Assembly: GCA_031260295.1 (NCBI GenBank)
Contig: JAIRKE010000011.1
Coordinates: 1-40,589 of the forward strand
Direction of reading: 5' to 3'
DNA length: 40,589 nt
Source of the DNA: Azonexus sp.
Lineage (GTDB): Bacteria > Pseudomonadota > Gammaproteobacteria > Burkholderiales > Rhodocyclaceae
Under the pieces are notes generated by a model that made no database searches, was not told where the DNA came from, and saw only the letters and a program-made list of their open reading frames with translations. Shown piece by piece: positions 24,612 through 32,596 of the stretch. Position 1 is the first letter of the stretch. Every line of letters starts with the position of its first letter. The position numbers were made by a program, and so were the translations under genes.

Positions 24612-25369
24612 AATATGTCACCGTCGCCGGCTGCCGGCTCGAATACCGCGATATCCCCGCCACCGTCGAAGGCCGGCCAGCCTTGCTGCTGTTGCACGAG
24701 GGGCTGGGCTGCGTCGCCATGTGGCGGCATTTTCCCGAGAAACTGGCGGCGGCCACCGGTTGCCGCATGATCGTCTGGTCGCGTGCCGGTTACGGCGGCT
24801 CGCAGCCCTGGCCGGAGCCGCGCCGGCCCGATTACATGCACCGCGAAGCGCAACGAGCGTTGCCTGAACTGCTCGCCGCGCTCGGTATCGAACGGCCGGT
24901 GCTGATTGGCCACAGCGATGGCGGCAGCATCGCCCTGATCTTCGCCGGCAGCTTTCCGGCGGCGGTACGCGGCATCGCCGTGCTGGCGCCGCACGAATTC
25001 GTCGAGGAGGTGACGCTGGCCGGCATCCGCGCAGCGCGGACGGCCTGGGAGACCACCGACCTGCCCAAAAAACTGGCGCGCTACCACCATGAGCGGACCG
25101 AACAGGTGTTCCGCGACTGGAACGACATCTGGCTGTCGCCGGCCTTCCGCGACTGGAATGTCGAAGAATATCTGCCGCGTATCGCTTGCCCGGTGCTGGC
25201 TATCCAGGGCGAGGACGACGAATACGCGACGATGCGCCAGATCGAGGCTATTGCCGAGCAGGTGCTTGGCGCACGTCTGCTCAAGTTGGCCGCCTGCGGC
25301 CACACGCCGCAGCGCGACCAGGAGGCGGCGGTGCTGGCCGCGCTGAGCGAATTCGTTGCTGGCTTCTGA
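24608..25369 (+). CDS. Alpha/beta hydrolase, second of a coupled pair
   Basis: 253 residues. LLLHEGLGCVAMW (about 27-39) is the oxyanion region, GHSDGGS holds the nucleophile Ser103, GEDDEYAT the likely Asp and CGHTP the His. The HEG.G....W and GHSDGG forms are characteristic of a hydrolase subgroup often seen beside CoA-ester catabolism genes. Its ATG overlaps the stop of the upstream hydrolase by 4 nt, so the pair is translationally coupled. It ends 7 nt from the convergent mtfA stop. The two proteins have different lengths and elbows, so this is not an obvious recent duplication. Confidence 0.88.
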   Translation: MKYVTVAGCRLEYRDIPATVEGRPALLLLHEGLGCVAMWRHFPEKLAAATGCRMIVWSRAGYGGSQPWPEPRRPDYMHREAQRALPELLAALGIERPVLIGHSDGGSIALIFAGSFPAAVRGIAVLAPHEFVEEVTLAGIRAARTAWETTDLPKKLARYHHERTEQVFRDWNDIWLSPAFRDWNVEEYLPRIACPVLAIQGEDDEYATMRQIEAIAEQVLGARLLKLAACGHTPQRDQEAAVLAALSEFVAGF

Positions 25370-25376
25370 GCGTCAG

Positions 25377-26126
25377 CTAGCGCTGGCGGCTGAGCGGGTC
25401 CTGCCGGTAGTAGCGGCAGAAGAGTGCGTAGAGGGCCGGGTACTCGGCGGTGAAGATCTCCGGCAGATCGAAGAAGCATTCACTCAACACGGCGAAGAAT
25501 TCAGCCGGGCTGTCGCTGGCGTAGGGGTCGATGCGCGTTTCCTCGTCGGCGTCGACGCGCGCGCAGAAGTCGTCGTAGGCGGCGAGCAGGGTGGCTGCCC
25601 AGTCGGCGGCGGTCAGCCCGGAGTGCAGCGCCGGGATGCCGTCGGCCTCGCCGTTCAGCATGTCGAGCTTGTGGGCGAATTCGTGGATGACCACGTTGTA
25701 GCCGTCGCCGGCCAGTTGCACGTCGCGCCAGGAGACGAGCAGCGGGCCGCCCGGCCAGGCTTCGCCGGCCAGCGCGTCGTCGTATTCGTGAACAATGCCG
25801 TTCTCGTCCTGAATTTCCCGCGCGACCACGAATTCGTCCGGGTAGACGACGATGCCGACCCAGTCGCGGTAAGCGGCCAGGTCCAGGTTGAGGATTGGCA
25901 GGCAGCCCTGGGCGGCGATGGCGACGCAAATCTCGTCGTTCAATTCGAGGTCGCCGACGGCGGTGAATTCCTTTTCGTTGAGGAATGCCTCGGTCAGTTC
26001 TTTGAGGCGCTGGCGCTCGGCGGCGTCGAGGGCGGCGAGGAAGGGCAGGGCGGCCACGGTGCGCCGCCACAGGTCGTCGGGAATCGATTGCGGCCGGTCG
26101 CCGCGCAGCCAGGCGAATAGTCCCAT
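25377..26126 (-). CDS. mtfA: MtfA family zinc peptidase
   Basis: Cytosolic zinc metallopeptidase. In E. coli and Klebsiella MtfA binds and inactivates the repressor Mlc (DgsA) and so affects sugar PTS expression. 249 residues from the ATG at 26126 (MGLFAWLRGD), the normal length. The zinc motif HEFAH is at 148-152 and the third ligand is probably Glu209 (DSPAEFFAV), matching the spacing of known MtfA. The open frame extends to 26384 but the extra 86 residues are Pro/His-rich and not part of the family. Whether an Mlc partner exists in this organism cannot be seen. Confidence 0.92.
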   Translation of the reverse strand: MGLFAWLRGDRPQSIPDDLWRRTVAALPFLAALDAAERQRLKELTEAFLNEKEFTAVGDLELNDEICVAIAAQGCLPILNLDLAAYRDWVGIVVYPDEFVVAREIQDENGIVHEYDDALAGEAWPGGPLLVSWRDVQLAGDGYNVVIHEFAHKLDMLNGEADGIPALHSGLTAADWAATLLAAYDDFCARVDADEETRIDPYASDSPAEFFAVLSECFFDLPEIFTAEYPALYALFCRYYRQDPLSRQR

Positions 26127-26365
26127 CACTTTTTCATCGCCGGCCGGATGCCGGCGAGGATCAGGGCGGTCGGGGCCGGCGGCAGGTTGGGGATGGTTAA
26201 GCGTTTCGGCATGGTCGGCAGGATTATGCCTGATCGCAGCGCCGTCTTGCGTCGGCGGTAAAACAGGCGCCGCGGTGGGGAGACCCTGTCCGCCATTTGC
26301 AATTGAACGGAAACGGTGTTCTGCATTCTCCAATGTTTGTCGCTGCAAAAGGCATTGCTGCGTCA

Positions 26366-26374
26366 TGCTATATT
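26366..26374 (+). promoter_or_regulatory. Extended -10 promoter element of the binding-protein gene
   Basis: TGCTATATT (TGn + TATATT) lies 28 nt before the ATG at 26402, a suitable leader length with a GAGGGAGAG ribosome site in between. No matching -35 was seen. Confidence 0.45.
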
Positions 26375-26401
26375 CGTATTTCATTTCCCGAGGGAGAGTT
26401 C

Positions 26402-27286
26402 ATGAAGCGCATCCTGAACACGGCATTTGCCGCCTGTATCGGCCTGTCCGCGCCGGTCTTCGCCGCTGGCACGCTGGACAAGATCAAGACCAGCGGCAGC
26501 ATTACGCTGGGACATCGGGAATCGTCGGTTCCTTTTTCCTATTACAACGACCAGCAGCAGGTCATCGGTTACTCGTACGAGAACATGCTCAAGATCGTCG
26601 AGGCCGTGAAGGCCGAGCTGAAGATGCCCAAGCTGCGGGTCGAGCTGATGCCGGTGACGCCGGCCAATCGTATCGCCCTGCTCCAGAACGGCACGATCGA
26701 CATTGAATGCGGGTCGACCACCAACAACGTCGAGCGGCAGAAGCAGGTGGCCTTTTCCAACACCATTTTCGTCATCGGCACCAGGCTGATGACGAAGAAG
26801 AATTCCGGCCTCAAGGACTTTCCCGACCTGGCCGGCAAGAACGTGGTGACGACCGCCGGCACCACGTCCGAGCGCCTGATCCGCAAAATGAACGATGAGA
26901 AGGGGATGAAGATGAACATCATCTCCGCGAAGGATCACGGCGAGGCTTTTCTGACGCTGGAAAGCGGTCATGCCGTCGCCTTCATGATGGATGACGCGCT
27001 GCTCTATGGCGAAATAGCCAAGGCCAGGAAGCCGGGCGACTGGGAGGTGACCGGCACCGCGCAGTCCAAGGAAGCCTACGGCTGCATGCTGCGCAAGGAC
27101 GATCCGGCTTTCAAGAAGGTCGTCGACGGCGCTATCGCCAAGCTACAGACATCCGGCGGGGCCGAGAAAATCTACAACAAGTGGTTCATGCATCCGGTAC
27201 CGCCCAGGGGACTCGACCTGAACATGCCGCTTTCCGCCGAAATGAAGGCGCTGTACGCGGCGCCGAGCGACAAGGCGTTCGATTAA
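26402..27286 (+). CDS. Periplasmic glutamate/aspartate-type amino-acid-binding protein
   Basis: Substrate-binding protein of an ABC amino-acid importer, resembling GltI. 294 residues with a Sec signal peptide (MKRILNTAFAACIGLSAPVFA, cleavage likely before AGTLDKI). Typical SBP_bac_3 stretches are GSITLGHRESSVPFSYY, GYSYENMLKIVEAV, QNGTIDIECGSTTNN and VTTAGTTSERLI, with ECGSTTNN being the usual GltI ligand-loop form. The ribosome site GAGGGAGAG precedes the ATG. It stands alone: no permease or ATPase genes flank it, so it must use components encoded elsewhere or act as a receptor. Confidence 0.93.
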   Translation: MKRILNTAFAACIGLSAPVFAAGTLDKIKTSGSITLGHRESSVPFSYYNDQQQVIGYSYENMLKIVEAVKAELKMPKLRVELMPVTPANRIALLQNGTIDIECGSTTNNVERQKQVAFSNTIFVIGTRLMTKKNSGLKDFPDLAGKNVVTTAGTTSERLIRKMNDEKGMKMNIISAKDHGEAFLTLESGHAVAFMMDDALLYGEIAKARKPGDWEVTGTAQSKEAYGCMLRKDDPAFKKVVDGAIAKLQTSGGAEKIYNKWFMHPVPPRGLDLNMPLSAEMKALYAAPSDKAFD

Positions 27287-27313
27287 GCGGCCCAGCCTCG
27301 GCCGGTCGCCCGG

Positions 27314-27343
27314 CTGTCATTGCCGCCGGGGTCCGCATATAAT
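27314..27343 (+). promoter_or_regulatory. relA promoter with consensus -10 very near the start codon
   Basis: CTGTCA (27314-27319) and a perfect TATAAT (27338-27343) are separated by 18 nt. The -10 ends only 8 nt before the ATG at 27352. Transcription would begin at or within a few nt of the ATG, giving a leaderless or nearly leaderless mRNA; no ribosome site is visible there. Confidence 0.55.
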
Positions 27344-27351
27344 CGCCGCCC

Positions 27352-29574
27352 ATGGTTTCCGTCGTTCATTCCGTCGCCGCGCAGGGCGATTTCGAACAGT
27401 TCCTCGCCACACTGGTCGCCGGCTTGCCGGCGGAGGATGCGGCGGTGCTGACGCGTGCCGTCGAGTACGCTTGGCGGAGCTACGGCGAGCGCACGCTGGG
27501 CAGCGGCGAGCGCATCTGGTCGCATGCCTTGGGCATGGCGGTGATCATCGCCGGCCTCAAGCTTGACGTCGAATCGCGGATGGCGGCGGTGCTGTTCGCC
27601 ATTCCGTCGACGGAAGAACATGGCATTGCCCTCATCGAGGAGCAATTCGGCGAGCCGGCGGCGCACTTGGTCGGTGGCGTTTCCCGGTTGAACAAGCTGC
27701 ACCCGATTACCAAGGGCTTCATGGCCGCCAACATCGAGGCCGGCGAGGTCAATCCGGCTGAAATGAAGGTGCAAGTCGAAGTGCTGCGCAAGATGTTGCT
27801 GGCCATGGTCGAGGACATTCGCGTGGTGCTGCTGCGCTTGGCCAGCCGGACGCAAACGCTGCGCTATTACGCGGACAATCCTGGCGATCTGCGCATGCCG
27901 GTGGCGCGCGAGACGCTGGAACTCTACTCGCCGCTGGCCAACCGGCTCGGGGTCTGGGAACTGAAATGGGAGCTGGAGGATTTGTCCTTCCGCTTCCTGC
28001 ATCCCGAGACCTACCGCAAGATCGCCAAGATGCTTGACGAAAAGCGTAGCGAGCGCGAGCAGTTCATCGTCGAGGCGGTGGCCCGGGTGCGCCAGGAACT
28101 GGAAGCGGCAGGCGTCAAAAACCCCGAGGTCTATGGCCGGCCCAAGCACATCTACAGCATCTGGAACAAGATGCACAAAAAGGGCGTGGAGTTTTCCGAG
28201 GTCTACGACGTGCGCGCTCTGCGCATCATCGTCAACGACCTCAAGGACTGCTACACGGCGCTCGGTATCGTGCATAACCTGTGGACACCGATCCCGCGCG
28301 AATTCGACGACTACATTTCCAATCCCAAGGGCAACTACTACCGTTCGCTGCATACTGCGGTGCGTTGCCCCGACGGGCGTGGCCTGGAAATCCAGATTCG
28401 CACCCAGGAGATGCACCGCCACGCCGAACTCGGCGTTGCTGCCCACTGGCGCTACAAGGAAGGCGGCAAGCGCTCGCACGAGGACGATTACGACGAGAAG
28501 ATTGCCTGGCTGCGCCAACTCCTGACCTGGAAAGACGAAGTCGCCGATAGCTCGGATTGGGTTGCTCACTACAAGCAGGCGGCGCTGGACGAGACCATTT
28601 ACGTCATCACGCCGCAGGGCAAGGTGGTCGACCTGCCGCACGGCGCGACGCCGGTCGATTTCGCCTACCGCGTGCATACCGATCTCGGCCACCGTTGCCG
28701 CGGCGCTAAGGTTGGCGGCCAGTTGGTGCCGCTCAACACCGCGCTGGAAACCGGGCAACAGGTCGAGATCGTTACCGCCAAAGTTGGCGGTCCATCGCGC
28801 GACTGGCTCAATCCCTCGCTCGGCTATATCCATACCAAGAGCGCGCGGACCAAGGTCCGTGCCTGGTTTTCCAACCTGGCCTTGGAGGAGACGCTGAGCG
28901 AAGGGCGGGCACTGATCGCCAAGGAATTGCAGCGCGCCGGCCAGACGGCCGCCAACATCGACGAGCTGGCGCACAAGCTCGGTTTCTCGCGCGCCGACGA
29001 CCTCTATATCGCCGCCGCCCGTGGCGACCTGAACCAGCGGCAATTCCAGGCTGTCGCACGCGGCGGCGACCTGCCCGGCGAAGTGCTGCCGCCCGACGAG
29101 GTCGTAGCCCGGCCAAGCAAACCGGTCGAAGGCAACCAGGGCATCCTGATCGTCGGCGTGGACAAGTTGCTGACCCAGCTTGCCCGCTGCTGCAAACCGG
29201 CGCCGCCGGACGACATCCAGGGCTTCATCACTCGTGGCAAGGGCATTTCCGTGCACCGCACGGATTGCCCCAACTTCGCCAACCTAGCCGCCCTGCACCC
29301 CGAGCGGGTCATCGAAACCGGCTGGGGCACCCAGACCACCGGCGTTTTCGCCACCGACATCATTGTCGATGCGTACGACCGCCAGGGCCTGTTGCGCGAC
29401 ATCTCGGAAATCTTCACGCGCGAGAAGCTCAACGTTATCGGCGTCAATACCCAGTCGAAGCAGGGCAAGGCGCACATGAGCTTTACCGTCGAAATCACCA
29501 ACCTGCAGTACTTGCAGCGCACGCTGACGCTGATCCACGAGGTCGACGGCGTGGTCGGCGTGCGGCGGGCGTAA
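27352..29574 (+). CDS. relA: GTP pyrophosphokinase RelA ((p)ppGpp synthetase I)
   Basis: Ribosome-linked enzyme that makes (p)ppGpp during amino-acid starvation. 740 residues. The N-terminal HD hydrolase region is degenerate (AAVLFAIPSTEE where SpoT/Rel have an HD-containing loop), so hydrolysis is not expected. The synthetase domain has GRPKHIYSIWNKM, YDVRALRIIV, and PIPREFDDYISNPKGNYYRSLH; EFDD is the RelA-type EXDD motif rather than the RXKD of bifunctional enzymes. TGS (about 420-480), a Cys/His zinc-finger-like stretch (LARCCKPAPPDDIQGF, about 610), and the C-terminal ACT domain (about 660-738) follow. Start ATG 27352 lies 8 nt from a consensus -10 box. Confidence 0.95.
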   Translation: MVSVVHSVAAQGDFEQFLATLVAGLPAEDAAVLTRAVEYAWRSYGERTLGSGERIWSHALGMAVIIAGLKLDVESRMAAVLFAIPSTEEHGIALIEEQFGEPAAHLVGGVSRLNKLHPITKGFMAANIEAGEVNPAEMKVQVEVLRKMLLAMVEDIRVVLLRLASRTQTLRYYADNPGDLRMPVARETLELYSPLANRLGVWELKWELEDLSFRFLHPETYRKIAKMLDEKRSEREQFIVEAVARVRQELEAAGVKNPEVYGRPKHIYSIWNKMHKKGVEFSEVYDVRALRIIVNDLKDCYTALGIVHNLWTPIPREFDDYISNPKGNYYRSLHTAVRCPDGRGLEIQIRTQEMHRHAELGVAAHWRYKEGGKRSHEDDYDEKIAWLRQLLTWKDEVADSSDWVAHYKQAALDETIYVITPQGKVVDLPHGATPVDFAYRVHTDLGHRCRGAKVGGQLVPLNTALETGQQVEIVTAKVGGPSRDWLNPSLGYIHTKSARTKVRAWFSNLALEETLSEGRALIAKELQRAGQTAANIDELAHKLGFSRADDLYIAAARGDLNQRQFQAVARGGDLPGEVLPPDEVVARPSKPVEGNQGILIVGVDKLLTQLARCCKPAPPDDIQGFITRGKGISVHRTDCPNFANLAALHPERVIETGWGTQTTGVFATDIIVDAYDRQGLLRDISEIFTREKLNVIGVNTQSKQGKAHMSFTVEITNLQYLQRTLTLIHEVDGVVGVRRA

Positions 29575-29612
29575 AGCAGTTCGGAGTGAAATCGTCCTGA
29601 ATGGAGGCTGTC

Positions 29613-31445
29613 TTGAAGCTGACGGGAAGTGGCAAGCGGGGAGCCGTCGCCGGCTTCCGCCCCATGCGCGGGGCGCGGTGGCTGGTGGCGAGTCTGTTGC
29701 TGGTTGGGGGTGGGGTTGCGCTGGCGGCTAGCGCAGACCCGCCGCAGTGGACATGGGACCCGACCTTCACGGTTTTTATCGGCATGAAGCCTGAATCATT
29801 GCGTTGGGTCGCGGCGGATGGTGCCGTCGCGCGCAATGACTTGGATCCCAAAAGTCCGGTCGCGGGCACGTTGGCGAAAGGAACCCTGGTTCGACTGCTA
29901 AATGACGATCCGCCGAAATACAAAGGTTATTGCTACGTTCAAATACTCGGACTCACTCATTACCCTTACCCCGACGGCTGGATCGCTTGCAGCGATCTGA
30001 GCGCCGAGAAAGTTGAGTCAACACAAACCCAGAAGGTTGACCCGGCGACGCGCTGGGTTGTCGGCAGCGCGGTGAATTTGCGTGTAGCGCCGGATGCGAA
30101 TGCCGAAGTCTCGGGCCTTCTGGCGCTGAATTCCACCGTCAAGCTGTTGCGTGAAAATGCGGGCGGCGATTATTGCGAGGTACAAACTGCCAGCATAGCC
30201 AGCGGCTTCATCGCCTGCCAGTATCTGGCTTCCGCGCCGGTCAATCTCCTACGCTTGAGCCAGCCGGAAAGCCCGGAGTACGACCCCGAGCGTGCATTCT
30301 GGATTCAGCCCAGTTTGGAGAAACTGGGACAATACGCGCTCTTTCTGGTCGTGCAAAGAGCCGGAATCACTTGGAAAGAAGCGGTGGAGCAAGTCTCTGG
30401 TGATGCGGAAAGCGACGATTTTGCGCGTGCGAATAATGAAGGCCCGTGGCCGCGCAATGAGGCTTTGGAGCGTATGAAAGCGCATCTGGCCAAAGGGCAA
30501 TTCGGTTTCGCCCCCGGCGCGTTGGCCGACTGGGTGGAACTGAAGCGTATCGCCGCGCAAGCTCACAGTTCCAATTCCGACCTCGGCTCGCAGGCTAGCG
30601 GGGCCGAAGCGCTATTCCCCAGCCTGGGCCTTTACTGGTGGGATCGCTACGACTCTGGCGCCCCTGCTTATCGACCGCCCCGTGATGCTGCATTGGTACA
30701 CGCGCTGGAATTCCCAACCATCAAACCATCGTTGTTCCGCGATGGAAAGGAGATTGCGCCACCGGAGTTAGCGGCCGAGGCATTGAGCGGACACTTTGGC
30801 ATCGTGTACCGGCAGGTCATCAAGCCGCGTCCGGCCAAAATGGACGAAAACGATCGGCCCTACGGTCACGGTGCGTTGTACGACATGCTTTCGCATACCA
30901 CGCTGCTGACGCAGCCCATTCAACGCGTGCAACTGTTTCGTGATGGCCGCTTGCGCAGCCAGACCAGCTTTGCACAACGAACAGAGCCTTTTCAGGAACT
31001 CGTTTGGTCGTCAGGCTGTGAGGGTGATGTAATCGGGTTCACCTTCGGTGATGCCGACGCCCGCGTATGGCGCGCTTTTGGCGACGGAGATGGCGATAAC
31101 GGTTTCAGTTTCCGCAAAGCGTCTTTTCGGCGTAATCCAGCCGGAAGCCTATTTGCGTTCTACACCGCCACCCCGTTGCCGCGCGATCAAGCCAAGCTAA
31201 CGCGGAGCGTGACGAAAATGAATCACGAGGCCACGGGTTTTTCGAGCGGTGCTCAATTCAACTTCGACCTCGATGACGATGGCGTTCCCGACCTGATCGT
31301 CTGGGAAGGCACGGGCCGAGACAATGGCTATTCAATCAATAGCCCGGACACCGACGAACCTTGGTATCGCCTCGTGCTGGTCAACATCGACGGCCGCTGG
31401 AAAGTGCTGGGCACCGACCAGTTTGGTTACGGCTGCGGTTGCTGA
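29613..31445 (+). CDS. Exported protein with two SH3b-like domains, function unknown
   Basis: About 610 residues. The N-terminus is basic, followed by a hydrophobic segment (LVASLLLVGGGVALAASA), a probable signal peptide. Two bacterial SH3-like segments are seen: around 75-130 (GTLAKGTLVRLL to DGWIACSDL) and around 145-205 (VVGSAVNLRVAPDANAE to GFIACQYL). Such domains often bind peptidoglycan. The middle (about 230-500) is unrecognised. The end holds FNFDLDDDGVPDLIVWEG, an Asp-rich calcium-loop or FG-GAP-like stretch, and finishes GYGCGC. The start is probably the TTG at 29613, which has GGAGG 5 nt upstream; the ATG at 29601 overlaps that ribosome site. G+C and codon use look looser than in relA, suggesting later acquisition. 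The gene converges with the M48 protease gene. Confidence 0.8.
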   Translation: MKLTGSGKRGAVAGFRPMRGARWLVASLLLVGGGVALAASADPPQWTWDPTFTVFIGMKPESLRWVAADGAVARNDLDPKSPVAGTLAKGTLVRLLNDDPPKYKGYCYVQILGLTHYPYPDGWIACSDLSAEKVESTQTQKVDPATRWVVGSAVNLRVAPDANAEVSGLLALNSTVKLLRENAGGDYCEVQTASIASGFIACQYLASAPVNLLRLSQPESPEYDPERAFWIQPSLEKLGQYALFLVVQRAGITWKEAVEQVSGDAESDDFARANNEGPWPRNEALERMKAHLAKGQFGFAPGALADWVELKRIAAQAHSSNSDLGSQASGAEALFPSLGLYWWDRYDSGAPAYRPPRDAALVHALEFPTIKPSLFRDGKEIAPPELAAEALSGHFGIVYRQVIKPRPAKMDENDRPYGHGALYDMLSHTTLLTQPIQRVQLFRDGRLRSQTSFAQRTEPFQELVWSSGCEGDVIGFTFGDADARVWRAFGDGDGDNGFSFRKASFRRNPAGSLFAFYTATPLPRDQAKLTRSVTKMNHEATGFSSGAQFNFDLDDDGVPDLIVWEGTGRDNGYSINSPDTDEPWYRLVLVNIDGRWKVLGTDQFGYGCGC

Positions 31446-31457
31446 TTTCGTTTCATA

Positions 31458-31487
31458 CGTCATGCTGCGACTACGCGCAGCATGACG
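31458..31487. terminator. 12-bp perfect hairpin between convergent genes
   Basis: CGTCATGCTGCG and CGCAGCATGACG pair perfectly around a 6-nt loop in the 61-nt gap between the SH3b gene and the convergent M48 gene. It could act as a two-way terminator or mRNA 3'-end stabiliser. No U-tract follows on either strand. Confidence 0.5.
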
Positions 31488-31506
31488 CAGCGACATCGGG
31501 TTTGCC

Positions 31507-32253
31507 TCAAACCATGGCTTTGAGGCGCTTTGCTCTTTCCTTCGGGCTGGGGTGGGTAGATAGCCAGGAAGCGCTGCCGCCACCCAGTGCATCGAGCTTC
31601 TCCAGGGCGTCGACGCAGGCAACGGCCGGGTACTTCTTCTTCTTCATGAAACCCAGCGCGTAGTCGTCGGCTTGGCGCTCGTTGGCTTGTGAGTGCTGGG
31701 CGGTGATAACCTGGGAGAACAGTTCGCCGAGTTGCGATTCAGCCAGCGCGGCCGTCTTGCCGCCCGCCGAGGAGGCGGCGCTTTTCAGCGCGCTGGTGCG
31801 CATGGCGGTCTGGATTCGCGCCTTGGTGTGGCCCGATTTGACGTGGCCGATCTCATGGCCGATGACGTAGCGAATCTCGTCGTCGGTGAATTTGTCCATC
31901 AGCCCGCTGTAGACGCGGATGGTGCCGTTGGCCATGGCGAAGGCGTTGATTTCAGGGGTCAGGTAGACCTTGTAGTTGAGGGCCAGACCGTCGTGCTTTT
32001 CCAGGCCGCTGGTCAGTTTTGCCAGGCGCTGGCCGTAGGGGTCGCCGCTGCCGGCGACGCGGTTGCGGCGGTCGGAATCGGCGGCCATCTGGTCGAAATA
32101 ACGGCGCAGGTCATCGTCGTTCAGGGTTTCCGATTCCACCAGTGTCTTGCCGGCGTCCAAGGCCTTGCCGAGATTGAATTGGGCGGCGGCGTTATTGACG
32201 GCGCTGATGCCGGAAAAAAACGTTGTGAGCAGAACGAACTGGCGACGATTCAT
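31507..32253 (-). CDS. M48-family (LoiP/YggG-like) metalloprotease
   Basis: 248-residue exported zinc protease. The N-terminal leader (NRRQFVLLTTFFSGISAVNNAAA) has two arginines before a hydrophobic core, a Tat-like rather than a lipoprotein leader; no lipobox is visible although E. coli LoiP is a lipoprotein. The zinc motif is HEIGH (133-137) and the third ligand lies in NERQADDYALG. The family substrate-cleft stretch INAFAMANGTIRVYSGLMD is intact, as is the C-terminal STHPSPKERAKRL. GAGGA lies about 6 nt upstream of the ATG at 32253. Relatives degrade misfolded periplasmic proteins, often in osmotic stress. Confidence 0.9.
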   Translation of the reverse strand: MNRRQFVLLTTFFSGISAVNNAAAQFNLGKALDAGKTLVESETLNDDDLRRYFDQMAADSDRRNRVAGSGDPYGQRLAKLTSGLEKHDGLALNYKVYLTPEINAFAMANGTIRVYSGLMDKFTDDEIRYVIGHEIGHVKSGHTKARIQTAMRTSALKSAASSAGGKTAALAESQLGELFSQVITAQHSQANERQADDYALGFMKKKKYPAVACVDALEKLDALGGGSASWLSTHPSPKERAKRLKAMV

Positions 32254-32345
32254 GGTTGTCCTCATGTGGAATTGATGGAAATGTGCGCAGCATTATACTT
32301 GCCAACACGCTATGGCATGGCGATGCCTTTAGGATGTTGCGGTAA

Positions 32346-32434
32346 CGTAGGATGGATAGAGCGCAGCGACAAGGCCGCAGGACAGCCGAAGGCTGGTCCC
32401 GCGCAGCGGGATTCGGCGAAGCCGAACAAACCCA
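32346..32434. repeat. Multi-hairpin intergenic repeat
   Basis: The element begins GTAGGATGGATAGAGCGCAG and ends ACCCATC, the edges of a dispersed intergenic repeat common in beta- and gamma-proteobacteria (from memory). Inside are three perfect small hairpins in a row: AGCC-GAA-GGCT (32384-32394), CCCGC-GCA-GCGGG (32398-32410) and TTCGGC-GAA-GCCGAA (32412-32426). All loops are three nt. No coding potential. Confidence 0.6.
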
Positions 32435-32491
32435 TCACCACAATTTTCAATAATTACAAACCCCTCGGCCTGATATCCTGTCTGCGTCAGT

Positions 32492-32582
32492 TTGTAGGAC
32501 GCAATAAGCAAAGCGCATTGCGCCATCCTGCCGGAATCGACTGCTTGAACGATCGGCGCAATGCACTGCGCTTATTGCGCCC
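32492..32582. repeat. Nested palindromic element (REP/MITE-like)
   Basis: Two arms of about 26 nt (32499-32524 and 32554-32580) are near-inverted copies of each other around a 30-nt centre. Each arm is itself a palindrome: CGCAAT...ATTGCG in the left, GCGCAAT...ATTGCGC in the right. It lies tail-on to the AraC-type gene. Structure suggests a mobile palindromic unit; terminal direct duplications were not clear. Confidence 0.6.
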
Positions 32583-32596
32583 TTGGCCTGCGGCCC

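Noticed and set aside
26127..26384. An 86-residue N-terminal extension of MtfA
   Set aside because: Its sequence is Pro/His-rich and unlike the family, which starts at MGLF; it overlaps the upstream region of the divergent binding-protein gene.
27283..29256. A 657-codon frame opposite relA, and similar long frames opposite lolCD, comEC and fadD
   Set aside because: High G+C creates long antisense frames in all strongly biased genes here; the sense products are well-known families.
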